Positions 7,356 to 16,488 are shown, counted from the first letter of the stretch. The stretch: DNA of 64,000 nucleotides from Corallococcus interemptor (GCF_003668875.1 NZ_RAWM01000020.1:28228-92227), one strand, 5' to 3'. The notes: generated by a model not told the origin, from the sequence alone. Numbers and translations: made by a program.

Positions 7356-8351
7356 TCAGGCGGCTCCGGCGACGGGCCCTGCTCGCGGCGTGCTCGGCAG
7401 GAAGGCATCCGCGTGGATGTCCTTCAGCGAGAACCCCGCGAGAAAGAGCTTCTTGCGCAGGGATAGCACCGCTTCGGGGTTGCCGCAGAGGAACGCTCGC
7501 CAGCCCACCGGCCGCTTCGGGAGGCATGTCAGGACCTTCGCATCCAACGCCCCCTCCTCCATCTGCCCACCTCCTCCCGCCAGCACGACGGGACGGTAGT
7601 GGAGGTTCGGGTGGCTCGCCGCCAGCGCCCTCAGCGCGTCCACCAGGTACAGCCCGGCCGGCTCCCGGGCCCCGTGGAACAGGTGGATGGGGCCGGTGTG
7701 GCCCGCCTCCAGCGCGTCCCTCAGGATGCCATACAGCGGCGCGAGCCCCGTGCCCGTCCCCGCCAGCAGCAGGGGCGCCTCCGGCTGACCGGGCACGTAG
7801 AAGCAGTCCCCCGCCGGCCCCTGGAGGTGCACCCGCTCACCCGGCCGGACCTCTCGCGCGAACCAGCCGCTCATGGCGCCGCCGGGCACGAGCCTCACGT
7901 GCAGCTCCAGCTGGCCCTCGCGAGGCAGGCTCGCCAGCGAATAGCTGCGCGCGAGCCCGTCCGCGCGCACCACCGTGACGTACTGCCCCGCGCGATAATC
8001 AAGCGGCGACTCCACCTCCAGCCGCACCGCGAACACGTCCCCGCTGAGCGACTCCAGGGCCACCACGCGCGCGGGGACGCGCAGCTCCGACGCCCCCGCC
8101 ACCTCCAGCGCCGTGCCCTCCTGGGGCCGGCACGCGCACGCGAGGAAGTAGCCGCGTGCCCGCAGCGTGTCCTTGAGCCCCACCTGCGCCGCCTCGGGCA
8201 CCGCGCCCGAGGTCGCCCGCATCAGACAGGACTGGCAGGCCCCTGCCCGGCACGCATGAGGCACGTGCACGCCCTGGCGCAGCAGCCCGTCCAGCACCGT
8301 CTCCCCGGGCTCCAGCGGATACCACTCGGATTCATGCCGCACCTTGGCCAT
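7356..8351 (-). CDS. 2Fe-2S ferredoxin-FAD-NAD(P)H oxidoreductase
   Basis: A 331-residue electron-transfer protein. An N-terminal plant-type ferredoxin domain has CRAGACQSC plus a later cysteine (about residues 35-80). An FAD domain follows with the RSYSLAS flavin motif (about 150), then an NAD(P) domain (LLAGTGTGLAPLYGIL, about 220; CGNPEAV near the C-terminus). This is the layout of phenol hydroxylase and CDP-glucoseen reductases. The ATG at 8351 (MAKVRHESEWYPL) begins the ferredoxin domain. It sits between a truncated globin gene (24-bp gap) and nsrR, so its likely partner is the globin: it would re-reduce the heme after NO dioxygenation, the job done by the fused reductase in flavohemoglobin Hmp. 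Confidence 0.88.
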   Translation of the reverse strand: MAKVRHESEWYPLEPGETVLDGLLRQGVHVPHACRAGACQSCLMRATSGAVPEAAQVGLKDTLRARGYFLACACRPQEGTALEVAGASELRVPARVVALESLSGDVFAVRLEVESPLDYRAGQYVTVVRADGLARSYSLASLPREGQLELHVRLVPGGAMSGWFAREVRPGERVHLQGPAGDCFYVPGQPEAPLLLAGTGTGLAPLYGILRDALEAGHTGPIHLFHGAREPAGLYLVDALRALAASHPNLHYRPVVLAGGGGQMEEGALDAKVLTCLPKRPVGWRAFLCGNPEAVLSLRKKLFLAGFSLKDIHADAFLPSTPRAGPVAGAA

Positions 8352-8374
8352 GACGTGCCTCCTTGTTGCTGCCT

Positions 8375-8740
8375 TCAGCGGTTCAACACGTCCGCGCGCG
8401 CCCCTTCGGCGACGGCCATCACCTGGCCCACCAGGTCCGCGGGCACGCCCAGCTCCTCCAGCGTCTCCTTCAGGTGCCCAGCCACCGCGTTGAAGTGCAT
8501 GTCGTTCAGCCCGCGATCCACCAGGTGCTTGTGCCCCGCGCGCATGTCCTTGCCCGAGTAGTTCGCGGGCCCGCCGGTCACCATCGTCAGGAACGCCTTC
8601 TGCTTCGCGGCCTGGCGCTCCATGTCCACGTCCTCGAAGAAGTGGCTGATGCGCTCGTCGGCCAGCACCTTCCGGTAGAACACGTCCACCGCCGCCGCCA
8701 TCGCCGGCTCCCCGCCAATCTTCTCGTACACGCTCGTCAT
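8375..8740 (-). CDS. glbN: Truncated hemoglobin, group I
   Basis: A 121-residue 2-on-2 globin of standard length. It shows the VYEKIGGEPAM start, a B10 tyrosine in VFYRKVL, the glycine-rich FLTMVTGGPANYSGK stretch and the proximal His in MRAGHKHL. Group I members with a B10 Tyr convert NO and O2 to nitrate. It is first in the operon directly behind the NsrR-type palindrome and is followed by a dedicated reductase, so NO detoxification is the best-supported role. Orders of this kind substitute for Hmp. Confidence 0.92.
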   Translation of the reverse strand: MTSVYEKIGGEPAMAAAVDVFYRKVLADERISHFFEDVDMERQAAKQKAFLTMVTGGPANYSGKDMRAGHKHLVDRGLNDMHFNAVAGHLKETLEELGVPADLVGQVMAVAEGARADVLNR

Positions 8741-8771
8741 GGCTTCGCTGCCTTTCCGGGCCCACGCCCCA

Positions 8772-8796
8772 AAAGATGCATTACAAATGCATCTTT
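8772..8796 (-). promoter_or_regulatory. NsrR operator
   Basis: A perfect inverted repeat of 11 bp arms (AAAGATGCATT and AATGCATCTTT) around ACA, 32 bp upstream of the globin ATG. The arms match the AAGATGCATTT-type consensus known for NsrR, and the operon it precedes encodes an NsrR. It probably overlaps the promoter, giving repression relieved by NO. Its AT content stands out sharply from the surrounding sequence. Confidence 0.88.
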
Positions 8797-8897
8797 AAGG
8801 GCAGTGCCGTCAACACCTCGTGCCGGCGTGCATCGGTTCCGCTTCTCGCGCATGTGTCCCGGCCTCATGCGCACAGCCTGCCCGCAGGCGCGAGGGC

Positions 8898-9770
8898 TCA
8901 GGCGGGCAGCAGGGCCCGGGCGCGGCGCACCACGCGCTCCATGCCGCTCTTCACGTGGTCCAGCGGCAGGAAGCGGTTCACCGGCGTGGGCTGGTAGCCC
9001 AGGGGGCCCAGGCGCTTTCTCAGCGCGTGGTTGGCTCGCAGCGCGCGCAGGTGCCGGGCCGTCTCACGGGTGTTGAAGATGATGGACAGCGACACGGAGA
9101 CGTCCTCCGCGCCGTTCTTCACGTAGTGCGGCGCCACGAAGGGGATGTGCAGCGCGTCCCCGGGGCCGAACGCGTAGCGCGTCGCCGTGGCGTCGAAGGA
9201 CTCGCGGTAGTTCACCTTGGAGCCGGAGCGCGCGACGAAGGACTCCAGGTCCGGCGCGGGGACCACCTGTTCGTCCCACGCCTTCGAGACGTGCACGGCC
9301 TTGGTGCCGCGAAACTGCATCAGCAGCGTGGAGTAGCGGTCCAGGTGGAAGGGCGTGACGCTGCCGGGGGACGCGATGAAGAGGTAGAGCATGGGGTCCA
9401 CGGCGCGCGTGCCCACGCCCTGGGCGCGCATCAGGTCCTCCACCTCCGACAAGAGCGCGCGGTACAGCTCATGGAAGCTTCTGTCCTGCTCCGGCGCGCG
9501 CAGCATGATGTACGAATTGCTCGTCATCATGTTCTCCACGGTGTCCTTCAGCGACAGGCCGGTGCGGTAGTCCACGTGCGCGCGGTCGAAGTCCGCGTCC
9601 TTGGGCACCAGGCCGGAGCTGAAGAACACGTTCTCGGAAGGCAGCCGCTGCACCACGCCCGCCAGGTTCTCCAGCTCCAGCGCGGGGTGTCCCAGGAGCG
9701 TGTGACGGCACCGGAAGGACTCACGGTCGAACTGCAACGGCGCCCCGGTGGATTCAAAGATGCGATTCAC
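8898..9770 (-). CDS. Cupin-like (JmjC-type) protein
   Basis: A 290-residue cytosolic protein with the Fe(II)-binding pattern of the cupin/JmjC fold: PFHLDRYSTLLMQFRG gives H-x-D at about residues 141-143, and APHYVKNG supplies the distal His near 215. A barrel follows with FGPGDALHIPFVAPHY. Related bacterial proteins are 2-oxoglutarate-dependent oxygenases that hydroxylate proteins or small metabolites, but the target here is unknown. No signal peptide. It stands alone, with 157 bp to the globin operon and no clear partner. Confidence 0.75.
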   Translation of the reverse strand: MNRIFESTGAPLQFDRESFRCRHTLLGHPALELENLAGVVQRLPSENVFFSSGLVPKDADFDRAHVDYRTGLSLKDTVENMMTSNSYIMLRAPEQDRSFHELYRALLSEVEDLMRAQGVGTRAVDPMLYLFIASPGSVTPFHLDRYSTLLMQFRGTKAVHVSKAWDEQVVPAPDLESFVARSGSKVNYRESFDATATRYAFGPGDALHIPFVAPHYVKNGAEDVSVSLSIIFNTRETARHLRALRANHALRKRLGPLGYQPTPVNRFLPLDHVKSGMERVVRRARALLPA

Positions 9771-9845
9771 GGATGTGAACTCCTTGCCGCGCGTGGCGAC
9801 AGGTGTTCACTCGATGCCAGCAGAGCGCGAACACAGCGTCAAAAT

Positions 9846-9885
9846 GGGGCGTTTTGCCCCACGTCTTCGTGGGGCATTCTGCCCC
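9846..9885. repeat. Alternating GGGGC/GCCCC hairpins
   Basis: A central 8-bp stem GCCCCACG / CGTGGGGC with a TCTT loop (9856-9875) is flanked by a second GGGGC (9846-9850) and GCCCC (9881-9885), so two alternative foldings are possible. It lies in the 236-bp gap before the GlsB-like gene, which holds no gene. Without a T tract it is more like a small intergenic repeat or a switching hairpin than a terminator. Confidence 0.45.
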
Positions 9886-10006
9886 GCTTCCCTCTGGAGC
9901 CCTTCCAGGCTGCCTGCCTGCCCTGCCGTCGCCCTTGGGGTGGGGCGAGCGCGGCCGGAATTCATGCCCATGTTTCGTCCATCACCTCGCTAGGGAGGAA
10001 AAAGAC

Positions 10007-10276
10007 ATGGCGCTGGAGACAATCCTGTTGTGGGCGGTCATCGGCCTCATTGCTGGATGGCTCGCGTCCGCGGTGGTCGGTGGTGGATACGGCGTGATTG
10101 GCGACATCGTCGTGGGCGTGGTGGGCGCGTTCCTGGGAGGCTTCATCCTCCGGGCGCTCGGCACGGGCGCCCCGTTCGGTGGGCTCGCGGGCACCATCTT
10201 CGTGGCGTTCATCGGAGCGGTGGTCTTGCTACTCATCCTGCGGCTCATCCATTCGAGCACGGTCCGAAGGGTCTGA
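10007..10276 (+). CDS. GlsB/YeaQ/YmgE-family stress membrane protein
   Basis: An 89-residue inner-membrane protein with three hydrophobic segments (LLWAVIGLIAGWLASAVV, a glycine-rich GDIVVGVVGAFLGGFIL, and IFVAFIGAVVLLLILRLI). This is the size and pattern of the transglycosylase-associated / GlsB family, usually induced by general stress. AGGGAGGA lies ideally before the ATG at 10007. A strong hairpin follows the stop. Molecular role is not established for the family. Confidence 0.88.
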   Translation: MALETILLWAVIGLIAGWLASAVVGGGYGVIGDIVVGVVGAFLGGFILRALGTGAPFGGLAGTIFVAFIGAVVLLLILRLIHSSTVRRV

Positions 10277-10300
10277 CCTGGACGGCCTGAAGCCGTGAAG

Positions 10301-10338
10301 ACTTCTCGCGCGGGGCGCATGCGTCCCGCGCGAGAAGT
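10301..10338. terminator. Strong bidirectional hairpin
   Basis: A perfect 14-bp stem (ACTTCTCGCGCGGG with its complement at 10325-10338), a 10-nt loop, then GTTTTC on the plus strand. It separates the convergent GlsB-like gene and the thrombospondin-repeat lipoprotein gene. Confidence 0.75.
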
Positions 10339-10352
10339 GTTTTCAGGTCCTG

Positions 10353-13007
10353 CTACGGCGCGCAGCGCGGCAGGGCCTTGTCCCGCCGGGGATCATCAGG
10401 CCCCTTGAAGCCGAGGCAGATGCAGCCGCCGTCCACGCAGAAGAAGCCCGCGCCCGTGAGACACTTGTTTCCACAGCCGCCGCAGTTGTTGTTGTCATCC
10501 GAGGTGGTCGTGCAGACGCCGTTGCACATGGCCTCGTCCGGTGCGCTGCAAACGGCCGGGCAGACGCCGTTCGAGCACGTCGCGCCGCCGGGGCAGGTCT
10601 TCTGGGTGCCGGAGCAGCCACCGCCGCTGTCGCACGTATCGCCCGTGGTGCAGGCGTTGCCGTCGTTGCAGGAGGCGCCCGTGGTGTCGCGCTCGCACGC
10701 CTGGGTCTCCGTGTAGCTCGAAGCACCGCCACAGGATCCACCCCCGCACGCCATGTTCGTCACCGTCCGGGACCGGGTGCCCGACCGGCCACACGTGCCG
10801 CTGAAGCCGCCGCACGCGGACCAGGCGCCGACCTGGGTGCCACAGGCATTGCCTGACGTGCTGCGGCTGCAGGTCGACGTCTCCGTGGACGAGGAGGCGC
10901 TGCATGAGCCAAACGAGCACGTCCGCGTCGTCACGCTGCGCGACTGCGTGCCGGATTCGTCGCAGGAATCCGAGTAGCCACTGCACGTGCTCCAGCTTCC
11001 CGTCGTGGTGGTGCCGCACGACTTGCCCTCGGTGTTGCGGTAGCAGTCCGCCGTCTCCGTGTCGCTGAAGGCCTGGCACGTCCCGGCGGAGCACAACCGC
11101 TCCGTGATGGTGCGCGACTGGACGCCGTCCTCCCCGCAGGTGCCGGAGTAGCTGCAAGAGCCCCAGCTGCCCGTCGTCGTGCTGCCGCAGGTGATGCCGT
11201 CGGTGTCGCGGGTGCAGGCCTCCGTCTCCGTCCGGCTCGACGGCTGGCAGGTGCCCGCGGAGCAGAAGCCCTCCGTCACCGTGCGGGACCGGCTGCCGCT
11301 CTCGCCACAGGTGCCGGAGTAGCTGCACGTGCCCCAGCTGCCCGTGCTGGAGGAACCACAGGCGCTGCCCTGCGTGCTGCGCGTGCAGGCGCGGGTCTCC
11401 GTGGTGGGGGACGCCTGGCAGCCGCCGTTGAAGCAGGCCTGCACCGTGACCGTGCGCGACTGCGTGCCCGTCTCACCGCACGTCCCGGAGAAGCCCTCGC
11501 ACGCGCCCCAGGCGCTCTCGGTTCCGCCGCCGCACGTGGTGCCGTTGCCCAGCGCCACATCGCCCGGGCACTGCGCGCTGCTGCCCGTGCAGTACTCGGC
11601 CGCGTCGCAGACACCCGAGGCCGAGCGGCACTGCGTGGTCGCGGGCTTGAAGCTCCAGCCCGTCGTGGACAGCGTCGGGTTGCACACCTGGCACGCGCCC
11701 GCCGGGTTCGTGGCTCCGGAGGCGTAGAGCGTGCCGTCGATGAAGCAGTTCGCGGAGCACTGGCCGGACGCATCGCAGATGCTGCCCGCGCCGCAGCTGG
11801 TCCCCGCCGCGACGTCGCCGTCCGCGGGGCACTGCGCGCTGCTGCCCGTGCAGAACTCCACCGCGTCACAGGCATCCGCCGCGCCCCGGCACTGCGAGGC
11901 CGCGGACTTGAAACTCCAGGCCGACGTGGAGCGGGACGGGTCGCACACCTGGCACGCGCCCGAAGGGTTCGTCGTCCCCGCCGCGACCAGCGCTCCGTCG
12001 ATGAAGCAGCTGGAGATGCACTGCGCGGACGCGTTGCACACGCTGCCCGCGCCGCAGACCGTGCCCATGGCCAGCACCGGATGCAGGCACGAGCCCGACG
12101 CATCACAGACATCCGTGGTGCAGGGGTTGCCGTCGTCCACGCACGCCGTCCCCGCAGGCTGCTTCAGGTCCGGCGGGCACTCGCCCCCGGCCCCTGTGCA
12201 GACCTCCGCCACGTCACACGGGCCCACCGCCGCGCGGCACGCCGTGCCCGGCGACCGGGGCGTGTACGTGCACGCGCCCGTCTCCGGCTGACAGGCCCCC
12301 GCGTTCTCCAGGCACACGCCGCCCGGCGACTCGCAGACCTTCAGCGTGCCGTTGGCACAGCTCGCGTCGGTGCCGCAGGTCTCCCCGCTGGTGCAGGCGT
12401 TGCCGTCATCACACGCGGTGCCCACGGGCTTCGTCGTGTACGTGCAGGTTCCCTCGGAGCAGGCGCCCACCGCCTCGTGACACTGGTCCGGCGGGGCGTT
12501 GCAGGCCTTGGGCGTGCCGCCGCAGGCGGTCGCGCTCTCACCGTCGCAGACGTCTTCGAGGGTGCAGGCATCCCCGTCGTCACACGCCGTGCCGCGCGGG
12601 GCGACGGTGCAGATGCCCTCGTTGCCGGGCAGGTTGCACGCGTCGCATGCGCCGTTACAGGCGGAGTCACAGCAGACGCCATCCGCGCAGGTGCCGCTGT
12701 TGCAATCCCGGTTGGCGGCGCACACCTCGCCGTTCTCCTTCTTCGTCCCCCACTGCGCCTCCACCGGCGTGGGGATGATGACCGCGGGCTGGACGCAGTC
12801 GCCCCCGGTACACACCTCTCCGTCGGGACACACCACCCCGACACAGGCTTCATCGATACAGCCTCCGTCCTGGCACGCCTCGCCCGCGACACAGCCCGCG
12901 TCGCAGGCGTCATCCAGCTCATCCGTGGCACAACTCACCGACAACAGGGAAAGGACACACAACACGGCGGTGCCCATCAGGGCACGCACCGAACGCGGTA
13001 GGGACAT
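10353..13007 (-). CDS. Cysteine-rich lipoprotein with disintegrin-like and thrombospondin-like repeats
   Basis: An 884-residue exported protein. A signal peptide ends at SVSC (Cys26), so it is probably lipidated. Short Cys-rich DGNACT modules fill the N-terminal half. At least three copies of a unit like CDAVEFCTGSSAQCPAD-x-GTSC (about residues 260-480) resemble the core of ADAM disintegrin domains. Residues about 495-775 contain five tandem repeats of about 55 residues built on WGTCSYSGTCGESGSRSRTV, matching thrombospondin type 1 repeats. A final CxGC-rich tail follows. No protease domain is present. The likely role is adhesion or protein binding at the cell surface. Its cysteines imply disulfides formed outside the cytoplasm. 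The gene stands alone between a terminator and a lipoprotein gene on the same strand. Confidence 0.8.
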   Translation of the reverse strand: MSLPRSVRALMGTAVLCVLSLLSVSCATDELDDACDAGCVAGEACQDGGCIDEACVGVVCPDGEVCTGGDCVQPAVIIPTPVEAQWGTKKENGEVCAANRDCNSGTCADGVCCDSACNGACDACNLPGNEGICTVAPRGTACDDGDACTLEDVCDGESATACGGTPKACNAPPDQCHEAVGACSEGTCTYTTKPVGTACDDGNACTSGETCGTDASCANGTLKVCESPGGVCLENAGACQPETGACTYTPRSPGTACRAAVGPCDVAEVCTGAGGECPPDLKQPAGTACVDDGNPCTTDVCDASGSCLHPVLAMGTVCGAGSVCNASAQCISSCFIDGALVAAGTTNPSGACQVCDPSRSTSAWSFKSAASQCRGAADACDAVEFCTGSSAQCPADGDVAAGTSCGAGSICDASGQCSANCFIDGTLYASGATNPAGACQVCNPTLSTTGWSFKPATTQCRSASGVCDAAEYCTGSSAQCPGDVALGNGTTCGGGTESAWGACEGFSGTCGETGTQSRTVTVQACFNGGCQASPTTETRACTRSTQGSACGSSSTGSWGTCSYSGTCGESGSRSRTVTEGFCSAGTCQPSSRTETEACTRDTDGITCGSTTTGSWGSCSYSGTCGEDGVQSRTITERLCSAGTCQAFSDTETADCYRNTEGKSCGTTTTGSWSTCSGYSDSCDESGTQSRSVTTRTCSFGSCSASSSTETSTCSRSTSGNACGTQVGAWSACGGFSGTCGRSGTRSRTVTNMACGGGSCGGASSYTETQACERDTTGASCNDGNACTTGDTCDSGGGCSGTQKTCPGGATCSNGVCPAVCSAPDEAMCNGVCTTTSDDNNNCGGCGNKCLTGAGFFCVDGGCICLGFKGPDDPRRDKALPRCAP

Positions 13008-13118
13008 GGGGAGCTTCCGGCGACGACGGGGGTGACTGCGGAAACGCCCGAAGCCCCCAGGGCCCGACGAGGACCTGGAGGCTCGGGGCGGAAGCGGCGC
13101 TTCAGGACGCCGCGACGC

Positions 13119-16100
13119 CTACGGCGCGAAGATGCCCGTCACGAGCATCGCGTGCGCCTCCGGCCAGGCGGACCGGAAGGGGTGGCCCTGGAAGTCGGCG
13201 TTGCCAGACGAGGCCGCCTCCAGGATGGCGTAGTACTGCTTGCCCGCCGCCAGCACGCCGGGCGGGAAGCGCAGCGACGTGGCCGCCGTGTACAGCTGCG
13301 CCACCGGCCCGCCCGCGGCCTGCGCCGTGCGGCCCTGCGCGTTCACGAACACCTCATAGACGCGGACGCGGTAGTGCGTGGCGGTGCCCACCGACGGCGC
13401 CGTCCAGGCAAGGCGCGGCGTCAGGCCCACGCCCGTCACGTTCCCGAAGGCATCCTGGCCCGCCAGCGTCGGCGAGCGCGCGGGGCCCAGCCGGGGCGCC
13501 AGCGCGGAGGCGTGGAACGACGGCAGCGCGTCCGCCTGGCCCACCGAAGGCCGCACGGTGAGCGCGGTGGTCGCGCCCGGCGCCAGCAGCGGCACCGTGA
13601 AGGACGTCTCCGCCAGGCCCGCCTGCGTGAAGCCCGGGAAGGGGTTGCCGTAGCTGAAGGAGAAGGCGCGGTTCGCGGCGCCCGTGACCGGGAAGTAGGT
13701 CAAGAGGTCCGGCGCGGACGCGTAGCTGCCCCGCGTGCCGTCCGGGAACGCCGCGACGAACAGCGCGTGGTCCACGGGCTGGGCGCTGGGGTGCACCTGG
13801 GTGCGCAGCGCCTCGAAGTCCTGCGTGCGCAGGTCCACGTTCAGCACCTGGTCCTGCGCGAGCACGGCCAGGGTGCCCGTGAAGCTCGCCGTGCCGCCCT
13901 GGGCCACCGCCAGCGGCGCGGAGAAGGCCCGCGTCGCCGCCGTGTAGGCCACGGGCGCGCCGCTCGTCGCCTCCGACTTCAGGGAGAGCTGGTGGAACGT
14001 CACGGTGTCACCCGAGGCGGCCTCCACCGGGCTCGCGTTGCGCATGCCCGCGTACTCCAGCGTCTGGGTCCAGCGCTGGCTGCCCGCGCCCAGCGCGGCG
14101 CCCGTCAGCGCGTACTCCGGCACGCCCTGCGCCCACAGGCCCGTGCCCGCGGAGAAGACTTCGAGGTCGTCTCCGGCCTGCCAGGGCGCCAGGCCCTGCA
14201 GGTCCACGGACAGGGTCGTGCTCGCGCTGGCCGGGGCCGCGTCCGGGCGGCCCTGCCCGTCACGCCCCAGGTCCGGCGCGCGCGAGTTCGTCACCACGTA
14301 GTCCTTGCCCAGCCGCAGGTAGTACGCGCCCGAGGGCACGCCCTGGATGGAGAACGTCCCATCCGCCGCGCCCGCGCCGTTGAACGTCGTGAACGTGCCG
14401 TTGCCCTGCTCCACCAGCGCCTGCACCACCGTGGCGCCCAGGTCCGTGTTCCGGCTCAGCTGCGCGTTGCCCGTCGTCACGAAGCGGTCCACCGACGCGC
14501 CGCGCACGGCCAGCGGCTGGATGGTGAAGGCCTGGCTCGCCAGGGACGGCAGCCCCGCCACGGACGCCACCAGCGTGTAGCCCACGCCCGACGCGTCGAT
14601 GCTCAGGTCCGCGAACGTCGCGATGCCCGCCGAAGGCGCCGCCTCCACCGTGCCGGACAGCGTGCCCGCGCCGGGGTTCGCGCCCAGCGCCAGCCGCACC
14701 GGGCCCGAGGGGGCCAGCGACGTGCGGCCCAGGCTGTCCAGCAGCACCACGCGCACCGCGGGGGTGATGACGTTGGTCGCGAGCACGTCCGAGGGCTGCG
14801 TGAGGAAGCCCAGCGCCGTGGCGCACGCGGGGCCCGTCCAGGTGAGGGAGAAGGTCTGCACGGCCTCCAGGCCTTCCGCGTCCGTCACCCGGGCGTGCAC
14901 CACCGGCGTCGCCTGCGCGTCCACGCACGCGGGGGCCGTCCACGTCACCTCGCTGCCCTCGGAGATGGGGGCGGACGTGCCCAGGGTGCCGGCCGTCGTC
15001 TCCCAGGCGAAGCCCAGGGCGGTGCCCTCCGGGTCCATGGCGCGGACGTTGAAGCGCACGGTGCTGCCCGGGCCCACGGTGCGGGCCGTCTGGAAGGCGC
15101 TGGTGATGCTCGGCGCCACGTTGGCGGACACCGGCGCGCCCACGCACACGCCCAGGTGGCCCAGGCCCTCGCCGCCCCGGCCGTCCGTCACGCGCACGGT
15201 GAGCTGGCAGTTGTCACAGGTGCCCTGCGCGGGCAGCTCCGAGGGGGTGAAGCGCGCGTTCGCGGTGCCCTCGTCCGTCCAGGTGCCCGCGCAGCTCGCG
15301 GTCCAGGCGTAGTGCAGGTTCGCCGCGACGTCGTCGTTGTCCTGGCCCTGCGCGCTCACGCCAATGGACTGGCCGGGGACGACCTGCGTGGGGAAGCCGG
15401 TGAGCGACACCACCTGCGGCCAGGAGTTGAAGCGCACGAAGACCTCCGCCTCGCCCACGCCCGTGCCCTCCACGAGGATGGGGAAGCTCACCGCGGTGGA
15501 CGCGCCCAGCTGATCCGCCACCGTCAGCGTCAGCGTCCGCACGCCCTCCGTCATGGGGGCCGTCCAGCGCGAGGCCAGCGCCGCGGGCGTGCCGAAGGTG
15601 CCCGCCGTCGCCGTCCACGCGTACGTGAGCACGTCGCCGCTGTTCGGGTCGTAGGCCGTGGCCCGCACGTCCACGAAGCCGCCCACCTCCACCGAGGAGC
15701 GCGACACCACCAGCGAGGTGATGATGGGGCCGGCGTTCTCGAACTCGGGGGACGGGTCCACCTGCTGGAGCAGGATGTTCACCTGGACCGTCTGGTTGGC
15801 GGTGATGGTGACGTCCAGCGCCTCGCCCCGGTAGATGAGCCGCGCGTTCGAGTCATACGCGAAGGCCCGGAAGCGGCGCCCGGCGCCCGCGGGCAGCTGG
15901 CTCAACAGGCCCGTCCATACCGAGTTGTCCGGCGCGAGCTGCACGGTGAGCTCCGGCTGGCCCGGGCCATCCACCGTGAGGTCCACCCGCTGCACGTCGG
16001 AGGCGGTCACCGCCTGGTGCACGGCGACGACGAAGCGCGCGGCGCCCACGTCCTCCGCCTGGGGCTCGGCGGGAGCGGCGGCCTTCTGACAGCCGGCCAG

Positions 16101-16178
16101 GGTGAGCAATGCGGACACGACGACCAGGAACCGTCCCCACGAAGGGGGCGGCGCCCGAAGAGGCATTTGAACGGACAT
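13119..16178 (-). CDS. Large lipoprotein with Ig/PKD-like domains
   Basis: About 1019 residues from the ATG at 16178; a second ATG at 16166 is equally possible, and neither has a good ribosome-binding site. The signal peptide ends in LTLAGC. The mature part has repeated beta-sandwich domains with the Ig/PKD pattern (DVLTYAWTATAGTFG, LGFAWETTAGTLG, LHYAWTASCAG) over about residues 130-480. A carboxypeptidase-regulatory-like segment follows near 600 (GTFSIQGVPSGAYYLRLGK), with a fibronectin-like end (PRLAWTAPSVGTATHYRV). No catalytic motif. Probably a cell-surface binding or structural protein. It is divergent from the sigma-54-driven gene at 16643. Confidence 0.8.
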   Translation of the reverse strand: MSVQMPLRAPPPSWGRFLVVVSALLTLAGCQKAAAPAEPQAEDVGAARFVVAVHQAVTASDVQRVDLTVDGPGQPELTVQLAPDNSVWTGLLSQLPAGAGRRFRAFAYDSNARLIYRGEALDVTITANQTVQVNILLQQVDPSPEFENAGPIITSLVVSRSSVEVGGFVDVRATAYDPNSGDVLTYAWTATAGTFGTPAALASRWTAPMTEGVRTLTLTVADQLGASTAVSFPILVEGTGVGEAEVFVRFNSWPQVVSLTGFPTQVVPGQSIGVSAQGQDNDDVAANLHYAWTASCAGTWTDEGTANARFTPSELPAQGTCDNCQLTVRVTDGRGGEGLGHLGVCVGAPVSANVAPSITSAFQTARTVGPGSTVRFNVRAMDPEGTALGFAWETTAGTLGTSAPISEGSEVTWTAPACVDAQATPVVHARVTDAEGLEAVQTFSLTWTGPACATALGFLTQPSDVLATNVITPAVRVVLLDSLGRTSLAPSGPVRLALGANPGAGTLSGTVEAAPSAGIATFADLSIDASGVGYTLVASVAGLPSLASQAFTIQPLAVRGASVDRFVTTGNAQLSRNTDLGATVVQALVEQGNGTFTTFNGAGAADGTFSIQGVPSGAYYLRLGKDYVVTNSRAPDLGRDGQGRPDAAPASASTTLSVDLQGLAPWQAGDDLEVFSAGTGLWAQGVPEYALTGAALGAGSQRWTQTLEYAGMRNASPVEAASGDTVTFHQLSLKSEATSGAPVAYTAATRAFSAPLAVAQGGTASFTGTLAVLAQDQVLNVDLRTQDFEALRTQVHPSAQPVDHALFVAAFPDGTRGSYASAPDLLTYFPVTGAANRAFSFSYGNPFPGFTQAGLAETSFTVPLLAPGATTALTVRPSVGQADALPSFHASALAPRLGPARSPTLAGQDAFGNVTGVGLTPRLAWTAPSVGTATHYRVRVYEVFVNAQGRTAQAAGGPVAQLYTAATSLRFPPGVLAAGKQYYAILEAASSGNADFQGHPFRSAWPEAHAMLVTGIFAP

Positions 16179-16414
16179 AGGAATGGGGAGCGAAGAAGGG
16201 AGACCCGCGAGGGAATGCGGCGACGCGCGCGGGAGCACGCCCCCGACCCACACCCAGCGTCGAGGTGTCAAGTTGGTAACACCCAATCCCAGACATGCGA
16301 ATTTTTCACCTTCCAAACAAACAAACCCTGTGCGTGGGTCTGTCTGGACAGGCGTTTCATGAGACACCCTTGGGTAGGGCACCACCCATGAGGTCCCGGT
16401 GGACGCTCAAACGA

Positions 16415-16488
16415 TGACGCCAGCCATCAACGGATGACTGTCTTCACGGGCCTGATGACGGCAGACACCAGGGGCCTGACGGCAGTCA
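16415..16488 (+). promoter_or_regulatory. Array of four helically phased activator sites
   Basis: Four 12-bp sites start at 16415, 16435, 16456 and 16477, that is at 20, 21 and 21 bp intervals (two helical turns): TGACGCCAGCCA, TGACTGTCTTCA, TGACGGCAGACA and TGACGGCAGTCA. The last is a 4-4-4 palindrome. The array ends 66 bp before the -24 box of the sigma-54 promoter, where an enhancer-binding protein would act by looping. The same site type with the same 66-bp offset stands upstream of the gene at 24340. Confidence 0.7.

Noticed and set aside
13032..16391. A plus-strand open frame of more than 1100 codons opposite the Ig-like lipoprotein
   Set aside because: Shadow frame; the minus strand has a lipobox and repeated Ig-like domains.
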